A stretch of 49,117 nucleotides of DNA from contig NZ_LODI01000024.1 in assembly GCF_001468485.1 (NCBI RefSeq), forward strand, positions 200,326 through 249,442, given 5' to 3'. The stretch comes from Pseudoalteromonas sp. H71. Lineage in GTDB: Bacteria > Pseudomonadota > Gammaproteobacteria > Enterobacterales > Alteromonadaceae. The stretch's first letter is position 1, and each line of letters starts with the position of its first letter. The notes beneath the pieces were generated by a model, which was given only the letters and a program-made list of their open reading frames with translations, did not search any database and was not told the origin of the DNA. The translations under genes were made by a program, and so were the position numbers. Shown in pieces: positions 1 to 8,536 of the stretch.

Positions 1-366
1 CGCAAAAGCAACAACAAATGTGGCGCATGCGCCTAACCCTTGTAATGCACGCGCAGAAAGTAATACTTCAAACGAAGGGGCGTAGTAAGCAAGTAGCGCA
101 GAGCCTGCATATAAGCTAATACCCACTAATGCGACAGGCTTTCGGCCAAATCTATCAGCTAAAGGCCCTGCTATTAATTGACCTAATCCAACAGTTAACA
201 TAAAAATGGCAACGGTTTGCTGCACTTGTTGCTCAGTTACCAAAAATTGCTCTGCTATGGTAGGGAAGGCGGGCAGATAAATATCAATAGCCATAGGGCA
301 AAAAATAACAAGCAACGCTAAGATAAGTAATAAAGTTAGATTAGGTTTTGCGGGCTGTGTATGCAT
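1..366 (-). CDS. Bcr/CflA-type MFS drug efflux transporter (N-terminal part, runs off left edge)
   Basis: Reading down from the ATG at 364-366, the frame is open for 122 codons to the window edge. Translation gives a first membrane segment ending in MAIDIYLPAFPTIA, then GQLIAGPLADRFGRKP, the MFS loop 2-3 signature, then RALQGLGAC in the fourth segment. The combination DIYLPAFP, GPLADRFGR and QGLGAC is typical of the Bcr/CflA branch of 12- or 14-helix proton antiporters in the inner membrane, which export drugs or small metabolites. A good ribosome site (AGGAG, 6 nt before ATG) supports the start. The substrate cannot be told from the sequence. It is transcribed divergently from the thioesterase-like gene at 549. 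Confidence 0.85.
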   Translation of the reverse strand, partial: MHTQPAKPNLTLLLILALLVIFCPMAIDIYLPAFPTIAEQFLVTEQQVQQTVAIFMLTVGLGQLIAGPLADRFGRKPVALVGISLYAGSALLAYYAPSFEVLLSARALQGLGACATFVVAFA

Positions 367-548
367 TGAGTCTCCTTTTTCGCGTATTTTAGGGGGGCAC
401 TCATAAAAAAGAAAGGGCTTTTGGCCTATGCATACGTCGTCATTCGTATTTTTTATTAAACATGTGATAAAAGCAGCGATTAAAACGGCTTTTTTAAACT
501 GGTCTGATGTGTTAGCGTTAATAAAGTAACTGTAACTGGAAAACTATA

Positions 549-1022
549 ATGGCAAATCAATCACCACTTGTAAAAACGTGGCATAAATTTAAAAACTTAC
601 CCCTTGGTAATTGGCTTTTTACTAAGGCGGTTTGTTTTAAAGCCCCTTACTTTGGCTCTATGAAACCTTACGTATTAGACCTGCGAGAAGGGCACTGCAG
701 TGCTGTTGTTAAAAACCGCCGAAGTGTTCATAACCACATTGGAACCATTCATGCAATTGCGCAGTGTAACCTAGCTGAGTTGTGTGCAGGTGTGATGGTT
801 GATGCGACTGTACCGGTAAAAACCCACCGTTGGATCCCAAAGGGGATGACCGTACAATATTTGGCAAAGGTTGATACAGACGTTACGGCCATTGCTGAGA
901 TTGATTTACCACGCCAGTGGATAGATAAAGAAGACTTGGTTGTACCCGTGAAGCTTTATAATACCCGCAACGAACTCGTGTTCACTGCAGATATTACAAT
1001 GTATATTACTGAGAAAAAATAG
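549..1022 (+). CDS. DUF4442-type hotdog-fold protein, probable acyl-CoA thioesterase
   Basis: This 157-residue cytoplasmic protein resembles the DUF4442 (YiiD C-terminal-like) hotdog family. Features seen are an N-terminal helical stretch with APYFGSMKP, the central HNHIGTIHAIAQCNLAELCAG, which matches the hotdog helix that normally carries the thioesterase active site, and a C-terminal strand ending in TADITMYI. There is no signal peptide or membrane segment. The family is generally thought to hydrolyse or bind acyl-CoA, but the substrate is unknown here. It is a single-gene unit, divergent from the efflux gene and convergent with the bactofilin gene. Its stop lies 18 bp from the stop of that neighbour. 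Confidence 0.75.
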   Translation: MANQSPLVKTWHKFKNLPLGNWLFTKAVCFKAPYFGSMKPYVLDLREGHCSAVVKNRRSVHNHIGTIHAIAQCNLAELCAGVMVDATVPVKTHRWIPKGMTVQYLAKVDTDVTAIAEIDLPRQWIDKEDLVVPVKLYNTRNELVFTADITMYITEKK

Positions 1023-1028
1023 CCTACC

Positions 1029-1050
1029 GCTAGTGTAGCGCTAGCTTTTA
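1029..1050 (+). terminator. Weak hairpin between convergent genes
   Basis: GCTAG (1029-1033) and CTAGC (1041-1045) form a 5-bp stem followed by TTTTAT. It lies just after the stop of the thioesterase-like gene and overlaps the stop codon of the convergent bactofilin gene. The stem is short, so this is a tentative terminator. Confidence 0.35.
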
Positions 1051-1511
1051 TCGGTGGCTTGTTTATTTACAAACGACAAGCCGCTGTCATCTTCTTCAAT
1101 CAGTGTTTTTACTTCTGTTTCAATTGGTTCAGCAGTTAATTCTACTGTTTCTTTTTCAGTGCGTTGCTTTAAGTTGCCTTCAATTACAGCGCCCGCATCA
1201 ATACTCAATGAGTCATGAAACACATCGCCATGTACATGGGCACCACTTTGTATTTTTACTTCGCTTGCATTGATAGAGCCAATAACCGTGCCTTTAACAA
1301 CAATACCCACGGCCTCAACAATTCCCTCAACAACACCGCAGGAGCCAATGACTAATTGTTCGGCTTTTATGTCACCATCTATTCGTCCATCAAGTTGAAC
1401 TTCGCCTTGGCTTATTAAAGTGCCAGTAAGGCGCACATCTTCAGAAATTATAGAGGGGGTGTGATTAACCTTTCTTAGGTTAGTACTTGCTGATTTTTTT
1501 TTACCGAACAC
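1041..1511 (-). CDS. Bactofilin (polymer-forming cytoskeletal protein)
   Basis: A 156-residue protein with the bactofilin pattern. It has a short disordered N-terminus (MFGKKKSAS), then a right-handed beta-helix core of about residues 20-115 with repeating hydrophobic/glycine turns (LTGTLISQGEVQLDGRIDGDIKAE, then VVEGIVEAVGIVVKG and HVHGDVFHDSLSIDAGAVIEGNL), and an acidic tail. Bactofilins polymerise without nucleotide and scaffold cell-wall or polarity proteins at the membrane. The start overlaps the end of the upstream M23 peptidase gene by 11 bp, so the two are translationally coupled. Pairing of bactofilin with a LytM peptidase is a known arrangement in curvature and stalk or shape determination. 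Confidence 0.92.
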   Translation of the reverse strand: MFGKKKSASTNLRKVNHTPSIISEDVRLTGTLISQGEVQLDGRIDGDIKAEQLVIGSCGVVEGIVEAVGIVVKGTVIGSINASEVKIQSGAHVHGDVFHDSLSIDAGAVIEGNLKQRTEKETVELTAEPIETEVKTLIEEDDSGLSFVNKQATDKS

Positions 1512-2661
1512 GAGAGAGCGCCTTTGTTATTTTTAGAGGATTGACTTGTTCGCCATTAACCAATACTTCGTAGTGTAAATGAGTGCTGGTACTTCTTCCA
1601 GTGCTCCCCATTAAACCAATCACATCGTGCTTAGCAATATGCTGGCCTTTTTTTACTTTTATTTTATTTAAGTGGCCAAAGCGAGTAACTAAGCCATTTT
1701 TGTGTTCGAGTTCAATAAAGTTACCGTATCCGCCATTACGCCCTGCACGAAGAACCACAGCGTCTGCAGGAGCAAAAATTTCGGTTTTGTGCCAACCTGC
1801 TAAGTCTACGCCTTTGTGAAATGCACGACGATTGTTCATTGGGTCTTTACGTAAACCAAAGCTACTTGAAATGTAATATTTAGCGGCGGGTAAAGGCAGG
1901 GTGTTAGGTAATTCAGTTAATAAATTTTCTAGATTGTTTAACGCAACTAATTTGTCGACTATTGCCAAAAAATGACTGGGTATATTTGTTTCGTCAAACA
2001 CATCAAATGGCCCACCTTGAGCAATGTGCAAAGCGTTAATTGCTAAGTGGCTTTCTAAAGCGGTATCAAGCCCTGCGCCTTTAAGCATGGCTAAAATGGC
2101 ATTGTGTCGTTCGTTTATTTTTTTGTCTAGGTAGTTAAAGCTTTGTTCGTATTGGTCATTTAAACGCGCCAACCGCGCCTCAAAACTAATAGGTTGACCT
2201 AAATTAACTTGCTTAGCATTTGGATCTTCATCAACTAAAGGTTCATGGAATTCGTTTTTATTTTCATTAATAGGGGACTCAAGCTCTTCACCTAACTGAA
2301 TAACGTCTTGGCTAATTGAAGCAGGTAAAGATTCGATCATGCTTTGAAGTAGCGCTTGTTTTTGCTCAAGCGTTACAAGCTGCTTAAGTTGCTGTTCGTG
2401 AAGACGTTGCTGCTCGGTAACTTTTTGTTCCCAAAGTGCTTGTTTGTTTAGCTGGTTTTTTTCTATGTCAGAGATGTGATTAGTTTGCGTATAAACACGA
2501 AAGCTCGAAATGCTCACCCACGCAATTGTTGCTAAAATAAGCATTATTGCGAAAAGTTGTAACCAAGACGCTAAAACAACATGCTTAACCTCGCCATTTT
2601 GACGAATAAGAAGTTGGCGAGCTGGAAAAAGTTTTTTGTAAGACTTTATAAATACTGACAT
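1501..2661 (-). CDS. Membrane-anchored M23/LytM peptidase with coiled coil
   Basis: A 386-residue cell-wall peptidase or regulator. One N-terminal transmembrane segment (about residues 32-52) is followed by a Gln/Leu-rich coiled coil (about 60-115), a linker, and a C-terminal LytM domain (about 260-380). The zinc-site pattern is visible: HKGVDLAG gives the first His and Asp, and THLHYEV gives the HxH pair, so the enzyme is predicted active on peptidoglycan cross-links in the periplasm. Its 3' end overlaps the bactofilin gene by 11 bp. This matches loci where the bactofilin positions the peptidase. No strong ribosome site is visible before the ATG. Confidence 0.92.
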   Translation of the reverse strand: MSVFIKSYKKLFPARQLLIRQNGEVKHVVLASWLQLFAIMLILATIAWVSISSFRVYTQTNHISDIEKNQLNKQALWEQKVTEQQRLHEQQLKQLVTLEQKQALLQSMIESLPASISQDVIQLGEELESPINENKNEFHEPLVDEDPNAKQVNLGQPISFEARLARLNDQYEQSFNYLDKKINERHNAILAMLKGAGLDTALESHLAINALHIAQGGPFDVFDETNIPSHFLAIVDKLVALNNLENLLTELPNTLPLPAAKYYISSSFGLRKDPMNNRRAFHKGVDLAGWHKTEIFAPADAVVLRAGRNGGYGNFIELEHKNGLVTRFGHLNKIKVKKGQHIAKHDVIGLMGSTGRSTSTHLHYEVLVNGEQVNPLKITKALSRVR

Positions 2662-2749
2662 GGCATATAAACACTGGCTACTAACCGGAATAATGTATCA
2701 ATCTGAGCTTAAAAAGCCAGAAAAAAATTGTAACTGTTCAAAAATTAAT

Positions 2750-2777
2750 AAAAAAGGGCTGCTTTTAAAAGCAACCC
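2750..2777 (-). terminator. Rho-independent terminator of fahA
   Basis: On the minus strand GGGTTGCTTTTAAAAGCAGCCC is followed by six T residues (2755-2750). It lies 28 bp beyond the fahA stop codon. Confidence 0.8.
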
Positions 2778-2804
2778 TCTTCATTTGGTTATGCTTGATT
2801 GGGA

Positions 2805-4118
2805 TTATTTTGCGGCCAAAACCGTACTCTCAACTGAGCCAAAACCAATACGTGCAAAGCCTTCTTTTTCGCACCAGCCACGCATAATAACGTTATCGCC
2901 ATCTTCTAAAAAGCTGCGTTGCTCGCCATTACTTAGCGTTATTTTTTCTTTACCCCCACGAGATAGCTCCAGTAAAGAGCCCGCTTCTTCATGTGTAGGC
3001 CCCGATTGCGTACCCGAACCCAACATGTCACCCGGCATAAAGTTACACCCGTTAACCGTATGGTGAGTGACCATTTGAGCTACAGTCCAGTACGAATGCT
3101 TAAAGCTAGAGGTAGATACGCGAGTAGGAGAGTGCCCTTCGCTACGCATTTTTTCGGTTTGAATTTTTACATCCATTTGAATGTCAAATGCACCTTGCTC
3201 ACGATTAGCTGCAGACTCTAGGTATTCCATTGGTTGTGGGTCATTTTCATCACGCGTCCAACTTGTTCTGTACGGCGCGAGTGCTTCTGTTGTAACAATC
3301 CAAGGCGACACTGTTGATGCAAAGTTTTTCGCTAAAAACGGACCTAATGGTTGATATTCCCAAGCTTGTAAGTCACGGGCCGACCAGTCGTTAAACACAC
3401 AAAAACCAAATACATGATTTTCTGCATTTTCGATTGCAATTGCATCGCCAAGCGCATTTCCTTTACCTAAGTAAATGCCAAGCTCTAGCTCGTAATCAAG
3501 GCGTTTACATGGGCCGAATGATGGTACATCAGCATCAGGTGCTTTAGTTTGTCCTTTAGGGCGGTGAAATGTTTGCCCAGACACATCAATAGATGAAGAA
3601 CGGCCATGGTAACCAATTGGTACCCATTTATAGTTTGGTAATAGTGGGTTATCAGGGCGAAATAAACTACCGACTGCTGTTGCATGATAAATAGAAGTGT
3701 AAAAGTCGGTGTAGTCACCAATACGACATGGCAATGCAAATTCAATATCAGCTTGTGCTATTAATGTATTTGCAATGTCTTTTTGACAATCAGCGCCTTC
3801 GCGTAGCGATTTAGAAAGAGCCATACGAAGTGCTGACCAAAATTGCTGACCCAAACCCATAAATGCATTTAGTGTTGATTCGCTAGCTGCATCGAGAGCT
3901 GTTTTAGCATCGCCTGTAAATACATTAAGCTCACTTAGTTTTGCAAGATCGATAACCTGATCACCTATCGCTACACCGCCACGAAATTCTTCGTTAGTAC
4001 CTTTGCGACGAAACTCGGCAAATGGCAAGTTTTGAATAGGAAAGTCGCAATTGGCAACATTTGCTGACTCTACCCAGCTTGTTAAATTGATATCATGGGT
4101 TTCGTTAATTAGGCTCAT
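2805..4118 (-). CDS. fahA: Fumarylacetoacetase (last step of tyrosine catabolism)
   Basis: A 437-residue protein, the usual length for fumarylacetoacetate hydrolase, which splits fumarylacetoacetate into fumarate and acetoacetate in the cytoplasm. The family's metal- and substrate-binding blocks are all seen: FYTSIYHATAVG with the catalytic His region, WVPIGYHGRSSSI, YELELGIYLG (metal-binding Glu pair), FNDWSARDLQAWEY and GPFLAKNF, and the C-terminal NFMPGDMLGSGTQSGP. The ATG at 4118 has GGA 7 nt upstream. It lies downstream of hppD in the same direction but behind a strong hairpin, so it probably also has its own promoter in 4119-4212. No maleylacetoacetate isomerase or homogentisate dioxygenase gene is adjacent. 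Confidence 0.96.
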   Translation of the reverse strand: MSLINETHDINLTSWVESANVANCDFPIQNLPFAEFRRKGTNEEFRGGVAIGDQVIDLAKLSELNVFTGDAKTALDAASESTLNAFMGLGQQFWSALRMALSKSLREGADCQKDIANTLIAQADIEFALPCRIGDYTDFYTSIYHATAVGSLFRPDNPLLPNYKWVPIGYHGRSSSIDVSGQTFHRPKGQTKAPDADVPSFGPCKRLDYELELGIYLGKGNALGDAIAIENAENHVFGFCVFNDWSARDLQAWEYQPLGPFLAKNFASTVSPWIVTTEALAPYRTSWTRDENDPQPMEYLESAANREQGAFDIQMDVKIQTEKMRSEGHSPTRVSTSSFKHSYWTVAQMVTHHTVNGCNFMPGDMLGSGTQSGPTHEEAGSLLELSRGGKEKITLSNGEQRSFLEDGDNVIMRGWCEKEGFARIGFGSVESTVLAAK

Positions 4119-4212
4119 TACATTTCCTTTGGTTTAACTGTATGGCAACAATGGAGTATTTATTTAAGCATACTTGCACTTTAAGCCATACATTTTAAAT
4201 ATTAAAACGACA

Positions 4213-4237
4213 AAAAGCAGCGAAGGTCGCTGCTTTT
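4213..4237 (-). terminator. Terminator between hppD and fahA
   Basis: A perfect 10-bp inverted repeat, AAAAGCAGCG / CGCTGCTTTT, with loop AAGGT. It is followed on the minus strand by a T run. It sits 18 bp after the hppD stop and would uncouple hppD from fahA transcription. It is nearly symmetrical and so could act on both strands. Confidence 0.8.
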
Positions 4238-4254
4238 AATTTACTCAAAAAAGG

Positions 4255-5301
4255 TTATAAAACGCCGCGGCGCTCTTGATCGCGTTCAATTGATTCAAAT
4301 AACGCTTGGAAATTACCTTCACCAAAACCGCCATCATCAACGCGTTGAATCATTTCAATAAAAATTGGGCCAAATAAGTTTTTAGAGAAAATTTGTAGTA
4401 GGTAACAATTTTCGCTTTGGCTATCAACCAGTATTTGGTGTTCGCGAATTTTGTCTTTGTCTTCTTTAACCCACGGTACACGGTCAAAAATGGTGTCGTA
4501 GTACTCAGGAATAATATCAAGCGTAGCAATCGTTGATTTATCTAGTTTGTCTAGCGAGCTAACTAAATCGTCAGTTAAAAATGCTAAATGCTGAACGCCT
4601 GGGCCATTGTATTCACCTAAGTATTCGTCAATTTGGTTGTTGTCGTTACCTTTACCTTCGTTGATTGGAATTGAGAAGGTGCCACATGGAGATTTAAGCG
4701 CATATGAAATTAGCGCCGTTTTTTGACCTTTAATGTCAAAGTAACGTACTTCTGTAAAACCAAACACATCTTTATAAAAGTTTGCCCATGTTTCCATAGT
4801 GCCTTTATAAACATTATTAGTGAGGTGATCGATACGCTTAAAGCCTTTGTCTTCAACAATGGTTTGCGTTGCTAAATCTTCAAAGTCACTTTCGTAAATA
4901 GTGCCTTTATCGCCAAATTGGTCAATAAAGTAAATTAGGCTATCGCCAATACCGTAAATTGCAGGGTAAGGAAGATTTTTGTGTGTAGAATCGGTTGCAG
5001 GTTTTGCACCGCGCTGTACTGCAGTTTCAAATGCTTTTTGGGCATCTTCAACACGCCAACCCATTGAACAAATTGCAGGGCCATGGCTTTTAGCAAATTC
5101 GGCTGAAAAACCTTCACGCTCGTTGTTCAGTAAAAAGTGAATGTCGTTTTGATTGTAATAAACAATGTCTTTACCTTTAAACTTTTTAAGCTTTGAAAAG
5201 CCAAAGTCAGTAAATACTTTGTCCATGTAATCTGCATCAGGCGTGGCGTATTCAGTAAATTCAATACCGACTAAACCTAAATAGTTAGTTACTTCACTCA
5301 T
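4255..5301 (-). CDS. hppD: 4-hydroxyphenylpyruvate dioxygenase
   Basis: A 348-residue Fe(II) dioxygenase converting 4-hydroxyphenylpyruvate to homogentisate. It has two vicinal-oxygen-chelate halves. The C-terminal half carries the three iron ligands in their usual settings: IDHLTNNV (first His), GVQHLAFLTDD (second His) and GPIFIEMIQR (Glu). The C-terminal GEGNFQALFESIERDQERRG is also typical. The frame extends upstream to a GTG at 5316, but the ATG at 5301 is preferred: the GGGAG ribosome site lies 8 nt before it, inside the longer frame, and the resulting MSEVTNYLGL matches the family start. The 290 bp upstream hold no recognisable TyrR box despite a TyrR-type regulator elsewhere in the window. 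Confidence 0.96.
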   Translation of the reverse strand: MSEVTNYLGLVGIEFTEYATPDADYMDKVFTDFGFSKLKKFKGKDIVYYNQNDIHFLLNNEREGFSAEFAKSHGPAICSMGWRVEDAQKAFETAVQRGAKPATDSTHKNLPYPAIYGIGDSLIYFIDQFGDKGTIYESDFEDLATQTIVEDKGFKRIDHLTNNVYKGTMETWANFYKDVFGFTEVRYFDIKGQKTALISYALKSPCGTFSIPINEGKGNDNNQIDEYLGEYNGPGVQHLAFLTDDLVSSLDKLDKSTIATLDIIPEYYDTIFDRVPWVKEDKDKIREHQILVDSQSENCYLLQIFSKNLFGPIFIEMIQRVDDGGFGEGNFQALFESIERDQERRGVL

Positions 5302-5541
5302 TTTAGTTACTCCCACAATGTAAGCACTGTGATTATTTGTTGTTGTGTTAATGGCAAGATAATTAACCAGAATTAGGTTTAGGGGAAGCGTTGCGCTGTA
5401 TTTAGTATTTAGGCTGTGTGTAAATTTTATAGGACGTTTAAGGTGAACTTGCTTTTAGTGCATACAGAGGAGAACATTTACGCTGTAAAAATAAGCGGTT
5501 ACCGTTACTTTTTTTTAGTTAAGTTTATGATTTAAATTAAT

Positions 5542-5577
5542 AAAAAAGAGAGTTTAAGTGGTTAAACCCTCTTTTTT
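5542..5577 (-). terminator. Terminator of the 5'-nucleotidase-like lipoprotein gene
   Basis: AGAGAGTTTAA / TTAAACCCTCT flanked by A and T runs on both sides forms a strong hairpin 30 bp past the stop at 5607. The T run (5547-5542) on the minus strand fits termination of that gene. Confidence 0.75.
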
Positions 5578-5606
5578 GACGTGGTATAAAATAGTGGTAA
5601 GTGTAA

Positions 5607-8360
5607 TTAATTGTTTACATTTTTGGTGTGTTCACCAAAAAACTTGCTACGCTGTTGTAACCATAAATTAGGCTTTATTGCAGGGGCAGCTTGGTAATGG
5701 CGTTCAATAGTTTGATTAAGTACGCGTGTTGCTTGCTCGTAAGTCAGTTTTTGCTGCGCATTACCTAAGCTTTTTATTTCGTCGCGGCTCATCGCACGTC
5801 CGGCATAAAGCATGGCATTTAAGTAGCCTGGTTCGGTTTCGAAATTGTCATCGTTAAATAACAGTACGGCGTTTTTGAGCGCCCAACGATTGTTTATTTC
5901 TCCATCTTCCTTTACACCTACAAGTTCGCCATCTATGTATACTTCAAATACGCCATTGGTAGGTGCCGTATAAAATACTAAAGCGACACGGTGCCAAGAG
6001 TCTGGTTGTGTATTACCAAAATAGCCACTGTCGCTGGTTGATTTACCATAACCACCACTTGGGTCTATAAATATGTCGGCGTCGTCGGTTAAGTAGTTAA
6101 CGGTATCCGCTTGAACAACCGCACGGTAAATATCTTGGCCTTCAGCGGGCCAGTATAAATCCATTACAAGTGTGTAGTCTGAAACCATGCCATCAGCGGC
6201 ATAATCGCCGTTAGCGGGGGTGTTTAAGTTAATATGTAGGCCTTCGGTTGGTGCATGCCTTGAAAATGCCATTACACCTGACGGCCCGTCACTCAAATCG
6301 CTAATGCCGAGTTCGGTAGTGGTTTTATATTGAGTTTCTTCTGGGCCCCAGTCTTTTTCTTCAGGATCGAAGTAACTGAGTACTGAAGGTCCAAAATCTG
6401 CTGTGAGTGGGCTTGCTGTATTATCAAAATTCCATACCGTTATGTTTTCTTCGTTTGTACATGAAAATAGTTGATTGTTGGTATCGAGGTATAAGCACTG
6501 GCTTGTTCTAAATCGGGCGTACTGATCTAGTAACCACCATGCTTCAGCAATGGGTTCTACGTTTGAAAATGTTACGCCATTAAAAAACAACTCAGGATTA
6601 AGCGCTGCACCTTTAAATAAGGCAACATCATAACTGCTGGTGGCTTGAACGTTATCGGGTGTGAGTAAAAACCAGTCTGGTTGGCTTGCATACATAGATG
6701 TTAAATCTGTGCCCGTAACTGTCACTTTATATATGGCGTTAAAGCCAGGTGTATTCGAAGGTTGCCTTTCTACATAAAATGCTTCGTGGAAATCTTCTTG
6801 TGTAAGCGTGCCGGGTGTCCACCGTTTTTGAACCAGTTCAGGGTTTAACAGTGCAGCAGTAATTGAGCTTGCGTGCTGCGCGGCTAATGCTGTTATTTCA
6901 GCTAACTCAATTGCACTTGGGTAGTTTTCTGAAATAGCTATTTCGGTTTGTGCATCAGGTGCGTAACGCCCCATAATTTCGTCAATGGCTTGCTTTGTTG
7001 GGTCATCACGTTCTGTAATTGTTTCGGTCGCAATTGTCTGATAGTTCACAACAGGGGATGTTTTATCAGCTAAATTAAACTCCAGCGTTAAATCGGTTAT
7101 CCCTTTTGCATAAAAGTCAGGTTGAATAACAATAGCGCCATTTTCTAGTGTATCAAAGCTTTCGCCGCCATGAGTATGGCCCCCCAATACTAAATCAATG
7201 CCTTCAACGTCAGTTGCCATATCGGTATCTAGGCCTACGCCTAAATGGCTTAGCATTACCATGTAATCAACATCATCACGGTATTGGCTTACAATGCTTT
7301 GTGCGACTTGTTGCCATTCCCAGCTCATTTTAAATTGTTTTATAAAATCAGGAATTGGATCGTCTTGAAGTGGCTCATCTAATTCATTCCATGGCACCGA
7401 CGTCATGCCAAATACACCTAGAGTAATACAGCCAACTTGCACTTTTGCAAAGCTTACAGCGGCAAAGTCTTGAAGTTGCTCCCCTTCATAGCGAGTGTTA
7501 CTTGCAAGCACAATCGCTTTATCATCTTGCGAATAACTCAGCAGTTTTTCAGGGCCCCATGCATAGTCGTGGTTTCCCACAACGCGGATATCAAACTGCA
7601 TTGCTTTAATGGCTTCTTCGGTTGCTGTGCCTTGTGAAAGTTGCTCTGCTACCGTGCCTTTTTCATAATCGTCACCACCGTTGGTAAATAGGGTATGTGG
7701 TGTTTGGTTGGCAACTTGGTTGTAATACGCTTTAATGCGGCTAAAGTATTGTTCCTCATACCCAAAACGGGCATGTAAGTCTGCTACATGAACAAACCGT
7801 ACCGATTGTGTTGTTGCGCTCGCCTCACATGTTGGGCCAATATCGGCGAATGCTTCTTTGCGCTGCATTTGAATTGCATAAGTGCCTACTTGATTCACTT
7901 GTGCACTGACATAATCATCGCTTACGGTTGAGTTAGTAATCGTTTCCCAACTATTTAGGCCCAACTGCCTGGCTATAAATAATTGCCCACCTAGTACGTA
8001 GTCTTCAGGTATTTTTATTCTAATAGTAATAGAATCTGAAAATGTAATGTCAGGAACGGGTATAAGAGTATGTAAATCAGAGATAATGTTTAGCTGTGTG
8101 TTAGCGTCATCCAAGGTCGTTTTTTCGTAAGTGATTTCGCTATTCGATGAAGCTGTATTAGCAGGGATAATTAATTCAAAACCCCCGTTATCTAGTGTTG
8201 AGTTTAAGCCGTTAGCAGCAGTTAAAGAAAGTAGGGTAGGCTCGGGCTCAACAGGATCATTTGGATTAACTGTTACTGCATCACTCGCACCACCACATGC
8301 ACTTAATATAAAGAGCAAAAATGGTATTGCAGCTATTTTTAATAACTTATCCAATAACAT
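5607..8360 (-). CDS. Large lipoprotein: metallophosphoesterase/5'-nucleotidase with C-terminal LamG-like domain
   Basis: A 917-residue secreted protein. It has a signal peptide ending in the lipobox LSAC (Cys about 22), then a small beta domain (about 45-165). A calcineurin-like metallophosphoesterase domain (about 185-430) shows HVADLHARFG, GGDDYEKG, VVGNHDYAWG and LGGHTHGGES, which supply the metal ligands. Next comes a 5'-nucleotidase C-terminal domain (about 450-640). The last domain, about 690-870, has a LamG/concanavalin-like pattern (VFEVYIDGELVGVKEDGEI). It probably dephosphorylates extracellular nucleotides or related phosphoesters at the cell surface or in the periplasm. The ATG at 8360 follows AGGAC. 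It is a single-gene unit between two terminators. The exact substrate is unknown. Confidence 0.85.
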   Translation of the reverse strand: MLLDKLLKIAAIPFLLFILSACGGASDAVTVNPNDPVEPEPTLLSLTAANGLNSTLDNGGFELIIPANTASSNSEITYEKTTLDDANTQLNIISDLHTLIPVPDITFSDSITIRIKIPEDYVLGGQLFIARQLGLNSWETITNSTVSDDYVSAQVNQVGTYAIQMQRKEAFADIGPTCEASATTQSVRFVHVADLHARFGYEEQYFSRIKAYYNQVANQTPHTLFTNGGDDYEKGTVAEQLSQGTATEEAIKAMQFDIRVVGNHDYAWGPEKLLSYSQDDKAIVLASNTRYEGEQLQDFAAVSFAKVQVGCITLGVFGMTSVPWNELDEPLQDDPIPDFIKQFKMSWEWQQVAQSIVSQYRDDVDYMVMLSHLGVGLDTDMATDVEGIDLVLGGHTHGGESFDTLENGAIVIQPDFYAKGITDLTLEFNLADKTSPVVNYQTIATETITERDDPTKQAIDEIMGRYAPDAQTEIAISENYPSAIELAEITALAAQHASSITAALLNPELVQKRWTPGTLTQEDFHEAFYVERQPSNTPGFNAIYKVTVTGTDLTSMYASQPDWFLLTPDNVQATSSYDVALFKGAALNPELFFNGVTFSNVEPIAEAWWLLDQYARFRTSQCLYLDTNNQLFSCTNEENITVWNFDNTASPLTADFGPSVLSYFDPEEKDWGPEETQYKTTTELGISDLSDGPSGVMAFSRHAPTEGLHINLNTPANGDYAADGMVSDYTLVMDLYWPAEGQDIYRAVVQADTVNYLTDDADIFIDPSGGYGKSTSDSGYFGNTQPDSWHRVALVFYTAPTNGVFEVYIDGELVGVKEDGEINNRWALKNAVLLFNDDNFETEPGYLNAMLYAGRAMSRDEIKSLGNAQQKLTYEQATRVLNQTIERHYQAAPAIKPNLWLQQRSKFFGEHTKNVNN

Positions 8361-8439
8361 ATACAGCAGTCCTCGGGTATCTAATTTAACAATTTATTAA
8401 TGCATAATATCAGTTAAAAGTATGGGAGCATAGCTGTAT

Positions 8440-8477
8440 AAAAATGCCCCCATAAACAATTATGGGGGCATTTTTTA
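8440..8477. terminator. Strong terminator after the POT transporter gene
   Basis: AATGCCCCCAT / ATGGGGGCATT with flanking A and T runs is a perfect symmetrical hairpin 60 bp past the stop at 8537. In minus-strand orientation it ends transcription of the peptide transporter and insulates the lipoprotein gene that starts at 8360. Confidence 0.9.
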
Positions 8478-8536
8478 TTTGTTACTACATTTAGAATATG
8501 CAGTAAATAATTATTGGTACAAAAGGATTAACCGAA

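Noticed and set aside
3485..3745. An 86-codon open frame on the minus strand inside fahA
   Set aside because: It is a shifted frame inside a conserved enzyme gene, with no ribosome site and a protein without family features.
5320..5606. A TyrR box upstream of hppD
   Set aside because: TGTAAA at about 5420 is not followed by TTTACA at the right spacing. TTTAC..GTAAA at about 5478-5490 has the opposite polarity and wrong spacing.
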